Positions 25,556 to 36,900 of a DNA stretch of 64,000 nt are shown here, in pieces; positions within the stretch are counted from its first letter, which is position 1, and each line of letters opens with the position of its first letter. The translations under genes were made by a program, and so were the position numbers. The notes beneath the pieces were generated by a model. The model was given only the letters and a program-made list of their open reading frames with translations. It was not told where the DNA came from and did not search any database. Source of the DNA: Unio delphinus (Eukaryota > Mollusca > Bivalvia > Unionida > Unionidae); the NCBI GenBank assembly GCA_029339505.1, contig JAQISU010000097.1, forward strand, positions 713,001 through 777,000, given 5' to 3'.

Positions 25556-26154
25556 GTAACCTCTTCCTCCAGGTTTTAATTAGTTACAGATTCGGTACTT
25601 AGGAATGTGGCTTTATTTCCTTTACCTAAAGACTTTAGATTGACTCACATTTTGTAACTCTTTAATTTCAGGAATTGTTCTAGATTTTTACTATGAATAG
25701 GTACACTTGTTATGTAGGAAAAGGGATTATGTATTATTTGGTTACGTTATTCTCATTCTTGTTCATGATGATGTTGTACACTTGTAGTTTACAGCAAGTG
25801 TGTTAAAACAGTAGTTACTTTTAAGAATATATTGTTTTTCAATTAATCCCCAAATCAAATGTTTATTCCTTAGTTAACACTATTTAATTCTGTTTTAAAA
25901 TTCAAGCCATGTCAAGATGAATGTTATAATTGAAATTATATTTTGGGAATTTATTTGCATCGGCACTGATTATTTCTGCCGATACCGATTATACCGATTG
26001 TTCTAATAATCGGCCCTATTTTTAGTACGGGCGATTAATCGGTACAGCTCTAAATTTCACATATAATTTATATATTGCTATCCTAGTTTGTTACATGCTT
26101 TGATATAATTATCTAGAAGATAACTTTATTATAACTATAGATCATGTTTTATAT

Positions 26155-26530
26155 TGGTAATGTTTATTTGTTACATTAAGTTACTAAATTTAGTCCCAAA
26201 CTTAAATAACGTTACATAATTTAGTTAAAACAATCAGAAAAGGTAATGCTTATTTGTTATATTAAGTTACTTATTTTTGTACCAAAGTTGATTAAAGGTA
26301 ATGTTTATTCGTTACATTATGTTACATAATTTAGCTTAGCATTTACTCGTTACATTGAGTTACTTAATTTTGTTCCAAAGTTGAATAAAGGTAATGTTTA
26401 TTCGTTACATTATATTACATAATTTAGCTTAGCATTTACTCGTTACATTGAGTTACTTAATTTTGTTCCAAAGTTGAATAAAGGTAATGTTTATTCGCTA
26501 CATTATGTTACATAATTTAGTTTAGCATTG
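26155..26530. repeat. Tandem repeat, about 92-bp unit
   Basis: At least three clear copies of a unit containing GGTAATGTTTATTCGTTACA, TACATAATTTAGCTTAGC and TTGTTCCAAAGTTGAAT, with more diverged copies on the left side. Confidence 0.8.
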
Positions 26531-26702
26531 ACTCGCTTGATCGCTTCCACCTGTTGAATGGCATTTCTGTAGATCCTGTGCAAAAAAGACAAATGAAATA
26601 TTCCTCAGTCATACTGTGACAATGAGTCAGAATCATCCAACCAACTTCAGGAAGCATGATTATTTTATGTTGCATTTTTTAAGTTTTAGTTTGTTTGTTT
26701 TA

Positions 26703-26937
26703 TAGGGTTTAACGCTATTTTTCAGCACAAATAGGCTGTACATGGTGGCAAGTATTAATGGTGGAGGAAGCACCCGGAAAGAACCACCGAATCGTGAGAA
26801 GCTACTGGTAAGCTTTCTCACATACCCACATTGGCCGAATCTGAGACTTGAACCCACACAGAGAGAGGTGAGATGGCAGTGATCCGTAACGGACAGCGCT
26901 TTAGACCACTCTGCCACTCATGGCCCCTTTAAGTTTT
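26703..26937 (-). mobile_element. tRNA-derived SINE, first family (copy 2)
   Basis: Same family as 4390. TAGGGTTTAACGC lies at the left end and the tRNA-like head at the right; on the minus strand it reads GGCCATGAGTGGCAGAGTGG (A box) and GTGGGTTCAAGTCTCAG (B box). Confidence 0.8.
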
Positions 26938-28107
26938 AGTGTTGTTTTATGAGTTTTAACAACTTGTTTTATCTCAGAAGCTAAGATATTAATATATGAT
27001 GGTCTGTTAGGTGAAAGAAATTGTGGAGAAGAACAAAACCAAATTTAGTATTGACTTGTATTGTAATACCTATAGGATACTTGCTTTAGATTGCTGAGGT
27101 ACAAAGTACTGTTCAGTCCAGTTCCAGGAGAAATTGTCACTCAGTGGTGATGAATTGGACATAACTACTGTACCATGATTATCTTCTATCATTATTCATG
27201 ACGTGTTCTTTTTGTGGTCCTGTGTTGAGGAAGTTCGCAGTCTATTGGAACTGAAATTGTCCTCAGAATAATTGATTGATTTGTTGATTGGTTGATGATC
27301 AGTCTACTGGAGCTGAAATTGTCCACAGAATAATTGATTGATTTTTTGATTGGTAGGTGATTTGTTGATTCTTGTTGGTTGTTTGATTTGTTTGTTGCTT
27401 AGTTGATTGGCTAATTTGTTGATTCATTAACAATCATATGTTAATTAGTCCTCATACAATTGGGGTAAAAATGATTTTGCCAAGAGACACCCCATGGCAG
27501 TTGATCTGAGCAGGATTTGAATCCAGAACCAACTGAGTGCGAATCTAGCATGCTAACCACGGCACCACAGATCCTCCTTGCAAAAATCCTTCATGGCTTC
27601 CTAAAGAAATGTTATCATTTTAAAACAGAAATAATCTAGTCTCATTTATCCCACCTGTTTTTATTTATCAATATGACACAATCAATGAAATAGTTATTTA
27701 TCTGCCATTTTGGATTTTGCGAACTTTTTCATGAACATTATTTGTGTACTGTTGAGGAGATTTCACTGTATAACTAAGATAGAGTAAATGTTAACATTTC
27801 TTTATTTTGAGGTCACATAATAGTTATTTTACTACACAGTTATTAGATTCTTGGTACAAAGGCAAACCAGCACATAATTTTCCTAAAATTAAGACTAAGG
27901 TAGTTTGGGCTGTTTTTGCTGAAAATTCTTTATGCTGATTTTGCATTTTGCTAATGAACTTCGATCAGTGTGTTGATTGGACCTTAAGAAGAAGAAGTGT
28001 TCTTGGAACATCATTTCATTCTATGAAACTTGAAAATTTATGTGAGAGGAGGATTTGTGGTTTGAAAGCCTTAAATTCTAAATAATATCACTTGCATTTA
28101 ATTTCAG

Positions 28108-28851
28108 AAACTGATGTTAAAGCTTCCATATGTAATGTTTCAAAAGATGTTTCCAGTGCCATTGGGATAGAAAGACTTCCCATCACACCAGTATCTGAAA
28201 CGGGTAACAAATATAGCAAAGAGAGATCAGACAAATATGTCTCATATACTAATGAGACCTCTAAAAACATCTTAGACATCTCATGCTCTCACCATAGTAA
28301 GAAGGTTACTGTTTTTCTACCAACAGAAGCACAGAATACTTCTGTCTCAGATGCAGAGGATGAGAAATGGATATCAGATAGCAATTTCATCATAGAGATG
28401 GAGAAGGAGAAATCAGAAGCTGTTCAGCTTCCAGATAAAAGTTGGCATGAGTGTGGCATCAGATGTCATGTTCCAGCATGTGGTTCGAAGCACTTTGACA
28501 CCATTAATTCTTACCAAGCCCATTGGAAACAGATCCACAATGACACCATCAAGGAATTCAAATGCCCACTGTGTAGATTTAATCATAGTGAGAAAGTGCA
28601 GTTGCAGAGACATTTACGATTAAAACACAAAGTTGACAAGACTGTCTTACAGGCAATGTTATCCATTATGAAGGTAGAAGTCTCACCAAATGAACAATAC
28701 ATTGATCCAGGGACCATGGAGTTTCCCAAAGGAAAGGTGCATGACTTATCAGGATCAGAGGGAAAGACAAAAGAGCCAAGATTATCTGCAGCTCAAGTGT
28801 TGGAGATGAAACAGGACAGCGGTGGAGAAAAAAAGAGCACAGAACAGAAAG
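28108..28851 (+). CDS. Zinc-finger module gene, exon 2
   Basis: The acceptor TTAATTTCAG ends at 28,107 and the donor AAAG/GTGACT begins at 28,852. Both boundaries are phase 1, so the exon (248 codons) could be gained or lost without shifting the frame. About 110 residues of S/T-rich, acidic, probably disordered sequence precede the module: CHVPACGSKHFDTINSYQ then AHWKQIH (C-x4-C...HW-x3-H), CPLCRFNHSEK...HLRLKH, a helical linker, and NEQYIDPGTMEFPKGK. This is the same arrangement and closing motif as the other four exons. The last 40 or so residues are charged. DNA or RNA binding is inferred from the fingers only. Confidence 0.7.
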
Positions 28852-28937
28852 GTGACTATGTTACTTCATATCAGAGGGGTCACATGTTGTTTTGTGTAGT
28901 GATCATGTGTTAGAATCTTTGTTCTTACCTAAGACAA

Positions 28938-30940
28938 TCATTGTAAGGTAAGGCATGGGGATCATAATTATGTATAATGGCCTATATCATTGTATGGCAA
29001 GGCATGGGGATCATAATTATGTATAATGGCCTATATCATTGTATGGCAAGGCATGGGGATCATAGTTATGTATAATGGCCTATATCATTGTAAGGCAAGC
29101 CATGGGGATCATAATTATGTATAATGGCCTATATCATTGTAAGGCAAGGCATGGGGATCATAATTATGTATAATGGCCTATATCATTGTAAGGCAAGGCA
29201 TGGGGATCATAATTATGTATAATGGCCTATATCATTGTAAGGCAAGGCATGGGGATCATAATTATGTATAATGGCCTATATCATTGTAAGGCAAGGCATG
29301 GGGATCATAATTATGTATAATGGCCTATATCATTGTTTGGCAAGGCATGGGGATCATAATTATATATAATGGCCTATATCATTGTAAGGCAAGGAATGGG
29401 GATCATAATTATGTATAATGGCTTATATCATTGTAAGGCAAGGCATCGTAATCATAATTATGTATAATGGCCTATATCATTGTATGGCAAGGCATGGGGA
29501 TCATAATTATGTATAATGGCCTATATCATTGTATAGCAAGGCATGGGGATCATAATTATATATAATGGCCTATATCATTGTAAGGCAAGGCATGGGGATC
29601 ATAATTATATATAATGGCCTATATCATTGTAAGGCAAGGCATGGGGATCATAATTATGTATAATGGCCTATATCATTGTAAGGCAAGGCATGGGGATCAT
29701 GTATTAAATATAATGACCTCTTATCATTGTAAGGAATGGCATGGGGGGAGGGCACAACTAAGTACCATGAATTCTATCATTGTAAGGCAAGGCATCGTAA
29801 TCATAATTATGTATAATGGCCTGTATCATTGTATGGCAAGGCATGGGGATCATAATTATGTATAATGGCCTATATCATTGTAAGGCAAGGCATGGGGATC
29901 ATAATTATATATAATGGCCTATATCATTGTAAGGCAAGGCATGGGGATCATAATTATATATAATGGCCTATATCATTGTAAGGCAAGGCATGGGGATCAT
30001 AATTATGTATAATGGCCTATATCATTGTAAGGCAAGGCATGGGGATCATAATTATGTATAATGGCCTTTATCATTGTAAGGCAAGGCATGGGGATCATAA
30101 TTATGTATAATGGCCTATATCATTGTAAGGCAAGGCATGGGGATCATAATTATGTATAATGGCCTATATCATTGTAAGGCAAGGCATGGGGATCATAATT
30201 ATGTATAATGGCCTATATCATTGTAAGGCAAGGCATGGGCATCATGTATTAAATATAATGACCTCTTATCATTGTAAGGAGTGGCATGGGGGGAGGGCAC
30301 AACTAAGTACCATGAATTCTATCATTGTGAGGCAAGGCATGGAGGAGGGGGTACAACTAACTACCATGGCCTCTATCATTGTAAGGCAAAGCATGGGTGT
30401 CACAATTATAATGATCTCTATCATTGTACAGCAAGGCATGGGGGGGGGGGCACAACTGAGTACCATGGCCTTTATCAATAATGCAAATGCATGAATGCAT
30501 GGCAGGTCACAATCAAGTATAATGGCTTCCTTCATTGTAAGGCAAAGCATGTAGGTTACAACTTAGTATCTTGTCCTCTATCATTTTAAGGTAAGGCATG
30601 GAAATAACTTTCAAGTATGATGGCCTCTATCATTTTAAGGTAAGGCATGGAAATAACTTTCAAGTATGATGGCTTCTATCATTGTAAGGTAAGGCATGGA
30701 AATAACTTTCAAGTATGATGGCCTCTATCATTGTAAGGTAAGGCATGGAAATAACTTTCAAGTATGATGGCCTCTATCATTGTAAGGTAAGGCATGGAAA
30801 TAACTTTCAAGTATGATGGCCTCTATCATTTTAAGGTAAGGCATGGAAATAACTTTCAAGTATGATGGCCTCTGTCATTTTAAGGTAAGGCATGGAAATA
30901 ACTTTCAAGTATGATGGCCTCTATCATTGTAAGGTGTTGT
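28938..30940. repeat. 49-bp minisatellite, about 40 copies
   Basis: The unit contains TTGTAAGGCAAGGCATGGGG, ATCATAATTATGTATAATGG and CCTATATCA, with a period of 49 bp. Variant units with GGGGGGAGGGCACAACTAAG occur at about 29,740 and 30,290-30,470. The last eight units (from about 30,550) form a subfamily with GGAAATAACTTTCAAGTATG but keep the 49-bp period. Long frames through the array are repeat translation. Confidence 0.9.
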
Positions 30941-31382
30941 GATTACCAATAAGTTAAGAGAAAGAATACCTGGTGAAGGCAAAGATCAAAACACAGAAAA
31001 TATCCTTTGAGATGTCATAGACTATGGAAAAGGTGTGGACACTATTGTCAAGCAGTCATTAGCCAATGGTACAGTGGAATACTAATTGTTAGTGGTGAGA
31101 GCAGAATGACAATTGTAAGATTAAAGTATGGTATACTAGTACAGCAGATTTGTGTTTGTAGGTTTTTGAAGAAATTTTAACACATTGTTGGCTGTATCAT
31201 GCTGTAGGTTTAAATGCCTTTGCCACACGAAGGAAGCTCACCCAGCTTGGGCAGATTCTGAATCTGTTACCTTATTATGAGGCTGATGCTCTACCAACTG
31301 AGCTGATGCAGCTCCCATGTCATTGTTTGTGAGACACAGGTACATAGAACAATGATTTTTTGACATGGTTTCAGTAAAATGC

Positions 31383-31525
31383 CAATTGTGGGATATGTAC
31401 AGTAGGATACCATTTGTGGGATATGTACAGTAAAATGTCATTTGTGGGATATGTACAGTAAAATGCCATTTGTGGGATATGTACAGTAAAATGCCATTTG
31501 TGGGATATGTACAGTAGGATGCCAA
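31383..31525. repeat. 28-bp tandem repeat, about 5 copies
   Basis: Copies of TGTGGGATATGTACAGTAAA plus ATGCCATT repeat every 28 bp. Confidence 0.85.
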
Positions 31526-31772
31526 TTGTGAGACAGGTACAAACAGAACATTGATTGTGTGACATATTTCTAAACAGAACTCAATGATCCATTAATGAAA
31601 CACTCAAGGTTTTAAATGTTTTGCCGATTTAATTAAATTAATCATCAATAATACACAATTCCACACCAATACACAATCCCACATCAATACACAATCCCAC
31701 ACCAATACAAACCAATACACAATCCCACACCAAAAACTGCCTTAGCAAGAAGCTGTATATCCCATTTTGTCT

Positions 31773-32018
31773 GTTGTTGTTGTTGTAGGGTTTAACACCA
31801 TTTTTCAGCACATGAAAGCTATACATGGCAGCCAGTATAAATGGTGGAGGAAGAACCTGAGAAAACCCTGGAAAGAACCACTGACCCATGAAAAGCTACT
31901 GGCAAGTTTTCTCGCATAATTACATTAGCCAAATGCGAGATTCGACCCACACAGGCAGGTGAGATGGCAGTGATCTGTAACAGTGAGCTCTTTAGACCAC
32001 TTAGCCACTCTGGGCCAC
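31773..32018 (-). mobile_element. tRNA-derived SINE, first family (copy 3)
   Basis: GTTGTTGTTGTTGTAGGGTT at the left end and the tRNA-like head at the right (minus-strand GGCCCAGAGTGGCTAAGTGG), colinear with the other copies. Confidence 0.8.
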
Positions 32019-32667
32019 CTTTGTCGAACAGATTATAATTTAAAGCTCAATCAAACAAATGGTGATATTTTATTAGAAATGAATACAATGAAGTCATAAA
32101 TGATTAGGAACTTTTAGACATTCCCGATAAATGAAGCAGCTTGCCAATATAACATATAAAGTTGGTCCAGATGAATGGATGGATGGATGGAAGGATGGAT
32201 GAGATAGGATGCAATGGGAGAGAAGGTGTTACAAGAACAATCTTTGACTTTCTATTTCCATCTAATTAATTAATTAATTAATTAATGTCATGAAAAATAA
32301 AGCTCTTGACGTTTATGCCAATGGTGCCCCATGGTCTTTGGAGGATGTTATAAAAGCCACATTTTGGCACTACTTTCTGTTTACATGTAGGTTGTTAGCC
32401 CATGAAAGTGATTGCTTTTTTTCATGGGGCCCAGTCATTGAAAAGTGTCCCTTGCTTATTCCATCCCACAGTAGTTTGTGTTCTTCTGTGAGGGTGAATA
32501 TTCCTTGTGTTTTTATTTGTCCATTTTAAGAATATCAGACCTCCCACCAATCTGACAAATTCAGCTATGCAGTAGTGACAAGTTGAGTATTACTGATATT
32601 AAAATGTAGTTGGTGGGTGAGTAAAACTAATTTTAATGACATAAAAATAATTACATGTTGCCATTGC

Positions 32668-32985
32668 CAGATTACCTACTCCCTCCCTGCACTTATGTCC
32701 CACTAAGTCAGGCTGCTCTTTCCTCCCCCCTGAACTTATGCCCCACTAAGTCAGGCCGCTCTTTCCTCCCTCCCTGCACTTATGTTCCACTAAGTCCGAC
32801 CACTCTTTCCTTCCTCCCTGAACTTATGCCCCACTAAGTCAGGCTGCTCTTTCCTCCCTCCATGCACTGATGCCCCACTAAATCAGGCCACTCTTTCCTC
32901 CCTATCTGCACTTATGCCCCACTAAGTCAGGCCACTCTTTCCTCCCTCCCTGCACTTATGCCCCACTAAGTCAGGCCATTCTTTC
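32668..32985. repeat. 43-44-bp tandem repeat, about 7 copies
   Basis: The unit contains CTGCACTTATGCCCCACTAA, GTCAGGC and CTCTTTCCTCCCTCC. It is much more C-rich than its surroundings. Confidence 0.85.
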
Positions 32986-33374
32986 CAATAATGATGATGT
33001 GCTTGGCACATGATGTATGGGTTTTTTCCAAGGTCGATCCAGTGTTCTAAAAGATTCTGCTTCACTATAATGGAATATTAGAATTTCCCAGAACAGTACT
33101 AGCTATACAACAAGTAAATATTACATCATTAAAATTTGTTTCATTGCCCCCACTCCCAACTGTGTGTGGAGCACAGCGTAACATTTAAACATTAATTGAT
33201 AACAATGAGTGATATTCAGATATTTGTTTTTTTAGAAGAATATTGAGCTCTAGAAAAATATAACTAATATATTTACCATTAATTACTTATTCACATCATT
33301 ACAGATATTGCTGCAAGTTGATGCAATTGCTATATTCTCATGTTTTGACTTGAGAATTTTATTTTCATCATTAG

Positions 33375-33710
33375 ATGAGGAAAGCATGGAAAAGATCAGG
33401 TCAGCTTTTGTAAATGGAATGTATGTCTGTCCAGTCAAAGCCTGTTCTGGAGAGAAATATGACACCTATTACAAGCTCTGCAAACACTGGAAGAGTAAAC
33501 ATGAGAAGTATATCAAGAAATATAATTGCCCTAAATGTTCATTTCAAGATGTGAGTGAACAAATGTTTCGGGGTCATCTGAGGGATGAACATCATTTGTT
33601 AGGAGACTGGGTGCAAAAGATCATTGAAACAGCGTGTAAAAACAGAAAAAGCATTGAGAATACAAAATTCATTGATCCAGGAGATTGTCTGTGCCCCACA
33701 AGATCAGCAG
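33375..33710 (+). CDS. Zinc-finger module gene, exon 3
   Basis: The acceptor is the tract ending CATCATTAG at 33,374; a nearer candidate at 33,304 would hit a stop in the required frame, so it is rejected. The donor GCAG/GTAAGA begins at 33,711. Both ends are phase 1, giving 112 codons. It encodes CPVKACSGEKYDTYYKL then CKHWKSKH (C-x4-C...HW-x3-H), CPKCSFQDVSEQ...HLRDEH, a helix, and NTKFIDPGDCLCPT. It is the shortest and cleanest copy of the module. A nucleic-acid-binding role is inferred from the family only. Confidence 0.7.
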
Positions 33711-34437
33711 GTAAGATAAAAAAAGACTTTTTAACACTTAGATGGAATGCATACCTGTTTGACCAATCGCTCAGGTCCACTGTTGTCCACTACCAGTTGT
33801 TAATTAACCAATGGCTAGTTTGTTGTGAGTGATAAGTTAAACATTAGGGAGTTTTACAAGGAGTGCAAAGTTTGTCAAACTTTGGGATAGCAGGATAGAC
33901 ATCTTGTTAAGAGTTTTACATTAGAATAAAGTGTGTATAATGTTGGGACAGCATGATAGACATCATTTGTAACCATGGGGCAGCAAAAGACATTGTGTTA
34001 AACCTATGGACAGCAGAATAGACATGTCTAATTTTGGACAGTATGATAGATATGTCTAACCTGGTGACAACTGGATAGACATAATTCTAAACTTGTCTAA
34101 CCTAGAAACAGCCTGATAGACCTCTTTTTTTTTTTTTTTTACAGTAGAACAAAGTGTGCCTATGAGGCAGCAATATAGATGCCATGCAATCAGGCAGTAG
34201 GATTGACATCTTGTTATATTTTATAATAAATAAAAAATTTCTAACATTGGTACAGCAGGACAGACCACATATTTTACACAAAAACAAAGTTTGTCTAACT
34301 ATGTGGCAGTATGAGGGACATTTATTTATACACTAAAACAAAAGTTTGTCTAATCTGGGATAAATATGATTGACATTTTGTTAGCTTTCACAATAGAACA
34401 AAGTTTGTCTAACCTTGTTTTTTGTTGTTGTTTTTTT

Positions 34438-34641
34438 AATGGTTTAACGCCATTTTTCAGCACAAGATAGGCTATACATGGCAGCCAGTATTAATGGTGG
34501 AGGAAGAACCCGGAAAACACTGGCAAGCTTTCTCACATACCCACATTGGTTGAATCTGAGACTCGAACCCACCCAGAGAGAGGTGAGATGGCAGTGATCC
34601 GTAATGGACAGCACTTTAGACCACTCGACCACTCGGGTCCC
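34438..34641 (-). mobile_element. tRNA-derived SINE, first family (copy 4)
   Basis: Inserted inside the 58-60-bp repeat block. The left end reads GGTTTAACGCCATTTTTCAG and the right end has the tRNA-like head. A middle segment present in other copies (around the AAAGAACCACTGACC motif) is deleted. Confidence 0.8.
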
Positions 34642-34989
34642 TTGTCTAATCTTGAACAAGTATGATTGACATTTTGTTAGTTTTTGCAATAGTACAAAGT
34701 TTGTCGAAGGTTGGACAAGTACAATTGACATTTTGTTAGTTTTCATAATAGAACAAAGTTTGTCAAACATTGGACAAGTACGATTGACATTTTGTTAGTT
34801 TTCATAATAGAACAAAGTTTGTCTAACCTTGAACAAGTATGATTGACATTTTGTTAGTTTTCACAATAGGACAAAGTTTGTCAAACGTTGGACAAGTATG
34901 GTTGACATTTTACCTTGAAGAAAAATAAGTGCTTGAGTTGGCGATGAAAAACATGGACAGTTGACCAGAGACACACATCTTTGTGCCTA

Positions 34990-35205
34990 ACACATATCAT
35001 CATCATCAGTCTCTTGACCTAGTGTGGTCATCAAGGCACTGTGCTGCTGAACATCTGACCAGTTCCCTACACTTGTCTAGGTCATGTGCCAATGCCTGTG
35101 TCTCATCAAAACTTTTTTAGGTTCATTCTGTAATGTTGTCAATCCACTTTTTTCTCAGTCTACCTCTCCTTCTGCCATATTGGACACTGCCCTGCAGTAC
35201 TGTTG
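34990..35205 (-). mobile_element. 3' fragment of LINE B
   Basis: The sequence from CATCAGTCTCTTGACCTAGT through TAATGTTGTCAATCCAC to TACCTCTCCTTCTGCC matches about 17,990-18,165 of LINE B with scattered differences. It is a 5'-truncated second copy in the same orientation. Confidence 0.8.
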
Positions 35206-35691
35206 TGTACTAACATATATATGTACAAGTAGATATTTGACTGTTCTTTCTGTTTAGCTGCATTCCATCAACACATTGAAAGAAGTCAGGATGTTGATTT
35301 TACAGTCAAAGGTCTTGACTGGGTTGTAATAGCTTGTAATCATAGTAACAGCAACAGGTATAAACAGATTTTTAATCACACTCTTTGTGTGTCCCACAAG
35401 TATTAACTATAAATTTTTCCCAGCTTGAGATTTGGATATATAATGGGACTTAGTTTATGTTATCTTCTGTCCATGAGCTTTTAGATTCAAGGTCAAAGGC
35501 CATGGCAAAATATTTAGTTATGTATGTACAGATATCTTATGAACATGTTCACTAAAACATGTAGGAAAATAGTTTGTGACAAAATTTCAGTTTCTCGATA
35601 ATTTCATACATGGTTTCAATACTTTTATCTTGAAATTTCTTTTTGGCCAGTCACGCATCAGGTAGACTTTTGTCTTTATTCCATTTTTCAG

Positions 35692-36099
35692 AAAGAAAAG
35701 TGTCCATCAGGAAGGAGAGAGAGTTAGTAGCCTCCATGCCAGATTGGGTTGAAATGCCATGTCCTGTCCAGGAATGTGGAGACCATCATTACACATCCCA
35801 TGCTTCCTTTATTAGTCACTGGAATAAGACGCATACAAATCTGTCTATGAAATTTGAATGCCCAGATTGTTCCATACAACGTTTTGACAAAATGTATGTG
35901 AGGCATCATCTACAATACAGACATCATTATGAGGGAGAAAAACTAGAGAAGAAGATGACAAAAATTAAATCGATCATTGTGGACAATGGAGATTTCAGTG
36001 ACACAAGAGTACAGAAAGGTCCAAAGATAAAAGATGTTTTGCTGGAAGAAAAATTTTACAAGGGAGAAAAATTGAAAGACAAAGAAAAAACTGAAATAG
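35692..36099 (+). CDS. Zinc-finger module gene, exon 4
   Basis: The acceptor CATTTTTCAG ends at 35,691 and the donor AATAG/GTAAAT starts at 36,100; both ends are phase 1 (136 codons). The module is CPVQECGDHHYTSHASF then ISHWNKTH, CPDCSIQRFDK...HLQYRHH, a K-rich helix, and a diverged closing motif (NGDFSDTRVQKGPK in place of the usual N-x2-F-I-D-P-G). The tail is Lys/Glu-rich. The next copy of the module is 26.8 kb away because the intron contains the satellite and the Polinton. Confidence 0.7.
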
Positions 36100-36224
36100 G
36101 TAAATCATTTTGTCAGCTTCATCTTGTTGGAATCTAGACTTTCCACTCACTTTGATGTCTTTGTCAATTTGTCATCCGTCCATCCACACATTTGATTGAA
36201 GGTCAGATGTTGTCAAATTTTAGA

Positions 36225-36900
36225 AAGTAAATATTTCATAAAATATCATTAAAATTGTCTTATTAAACAAATGGGAAGATTAAACATAAGATAGTGTTAG
36301 TGTATTAAACATAAAATATCATTAAAATTGTCTTATTAAACAAATGGGAAGATTAAACATAAGATAGTGTTAGTGTATTAAACATAAAATATCATTAAAA
36401 TTGTCTTATTAAACAAATGGGAAGATTAAACATAAGATAGTGTTAGTGTATTAAACATAAAATATCATTAAAATTGTCTTATTAAACAAATGGGAAGATT
36501 AAACATAAGATAGTGTTAGTGTATTAAACATAAAATATCATTAAAATTGTCTTATTAAACAAATGGGAAGATTAAACATAAGATAGTGTTAGTGTATTAA
36601 ACATAAAATATCATTAAAATTGTCTTATTAAACAAATGGGAAGATTAAACATAAGATAGTGTTAGTGTATTAAACATAAAATATCATTAAAATTGTCTTA
36701 TTAAACAAATGGGAAGATTAAACATAAGATAGTGTTAGTGTATTAAACATAAAATATCATTAAAATTGTCTTATTAAACAAATGGGAAGATTAAACATAA
36801 GATAGTGTTAGTGTATTAAACATAAAATATCATTAAAATTGTCTTATTAAACAAATGGGAAGATTAAACATAAGATAGTGTTAGTGTATTAAACATAAAA
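36225..36900. repeat. 73-bp tandem repeat, about 9 near-identical copies
   Basis: The unit contains AAATATCATTAAAATTGTCT, TATTAAACAAATGGGAAGAT and TAAACATAAGATAGTGTTAG, with a period of 73 bp and almost no variation between units. Part of the unit matches the 25-bp satellite that follows, so the two arrays are related. Confidence 0.9.

Larger units (their letters stand above)
25556..28107 (+). other. Intron after zinc-finger exon 1
   Basis: Besides the repeat at 26,155-26,530 and the SINE at 26,703-26,937, it holds CCGATT/AATCGG-rich sequence at about 25,960-26,050, TTGATTG simple repeats at 27,240-27,430, and a tRNA-like SINE fragment at about 27,450-27,580 (minus-strand GGTGCCGTGGTTAGCATGC and TGGATTCAAATCCTGC). 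Confidence 0.6.
28852..33374 (+). other. Intron after zinc-finger exon 2, largely tandem repeats
   Basis: It starts with GTGACT and ends in the tract TTTTATTTTCATCATTAG at 33,374. It contains the 49-bp array, the 28-bp array, a CACACCAATACACAATCC repeat (31,655-31,740), a SINE, (ATGG)n at 32,170-32,205, (TAAT)n at 32,262-32,287 and a 43-44-bp array. A tRNA-like SINE fragment lies at about 31,235-31,320 on the minus strand (AGCTCAGTTGGTAGAGC). Confidence 0.6.
33711..35691 (+). other. Intron after zinc-finger exon 3
   Basis: It holds a diverged repeat of about 58-60 bp (AGAACAAAGTTTGTCTAACC, AAGTATGATTGACATTTTGT and similar) at about 33,850-34,430 and 34,640-34,920, a SINE between the two blocks, and a LINE B fragment at 34,990-35,205. 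The remainder shows nothing recognisable. Confidence 0.6.

Noticed and set aside
28938..30940. Long frames such as 29,614-29,865 and 30,159-30,494 with MAYIIVRQGMG-like repeats
   Set aside because: They are translations of the 49-bp minisatellite in successive frames, with no start context, domain or splice sites.
33305..33374. Alternative acceptor CATTACAG at 33,304 for zinc-finger exon 3
   Set aside because: In the phase required by the preceding exon it leads to a stop within a few codons. The acceptor at 33,374 keeps the frame.
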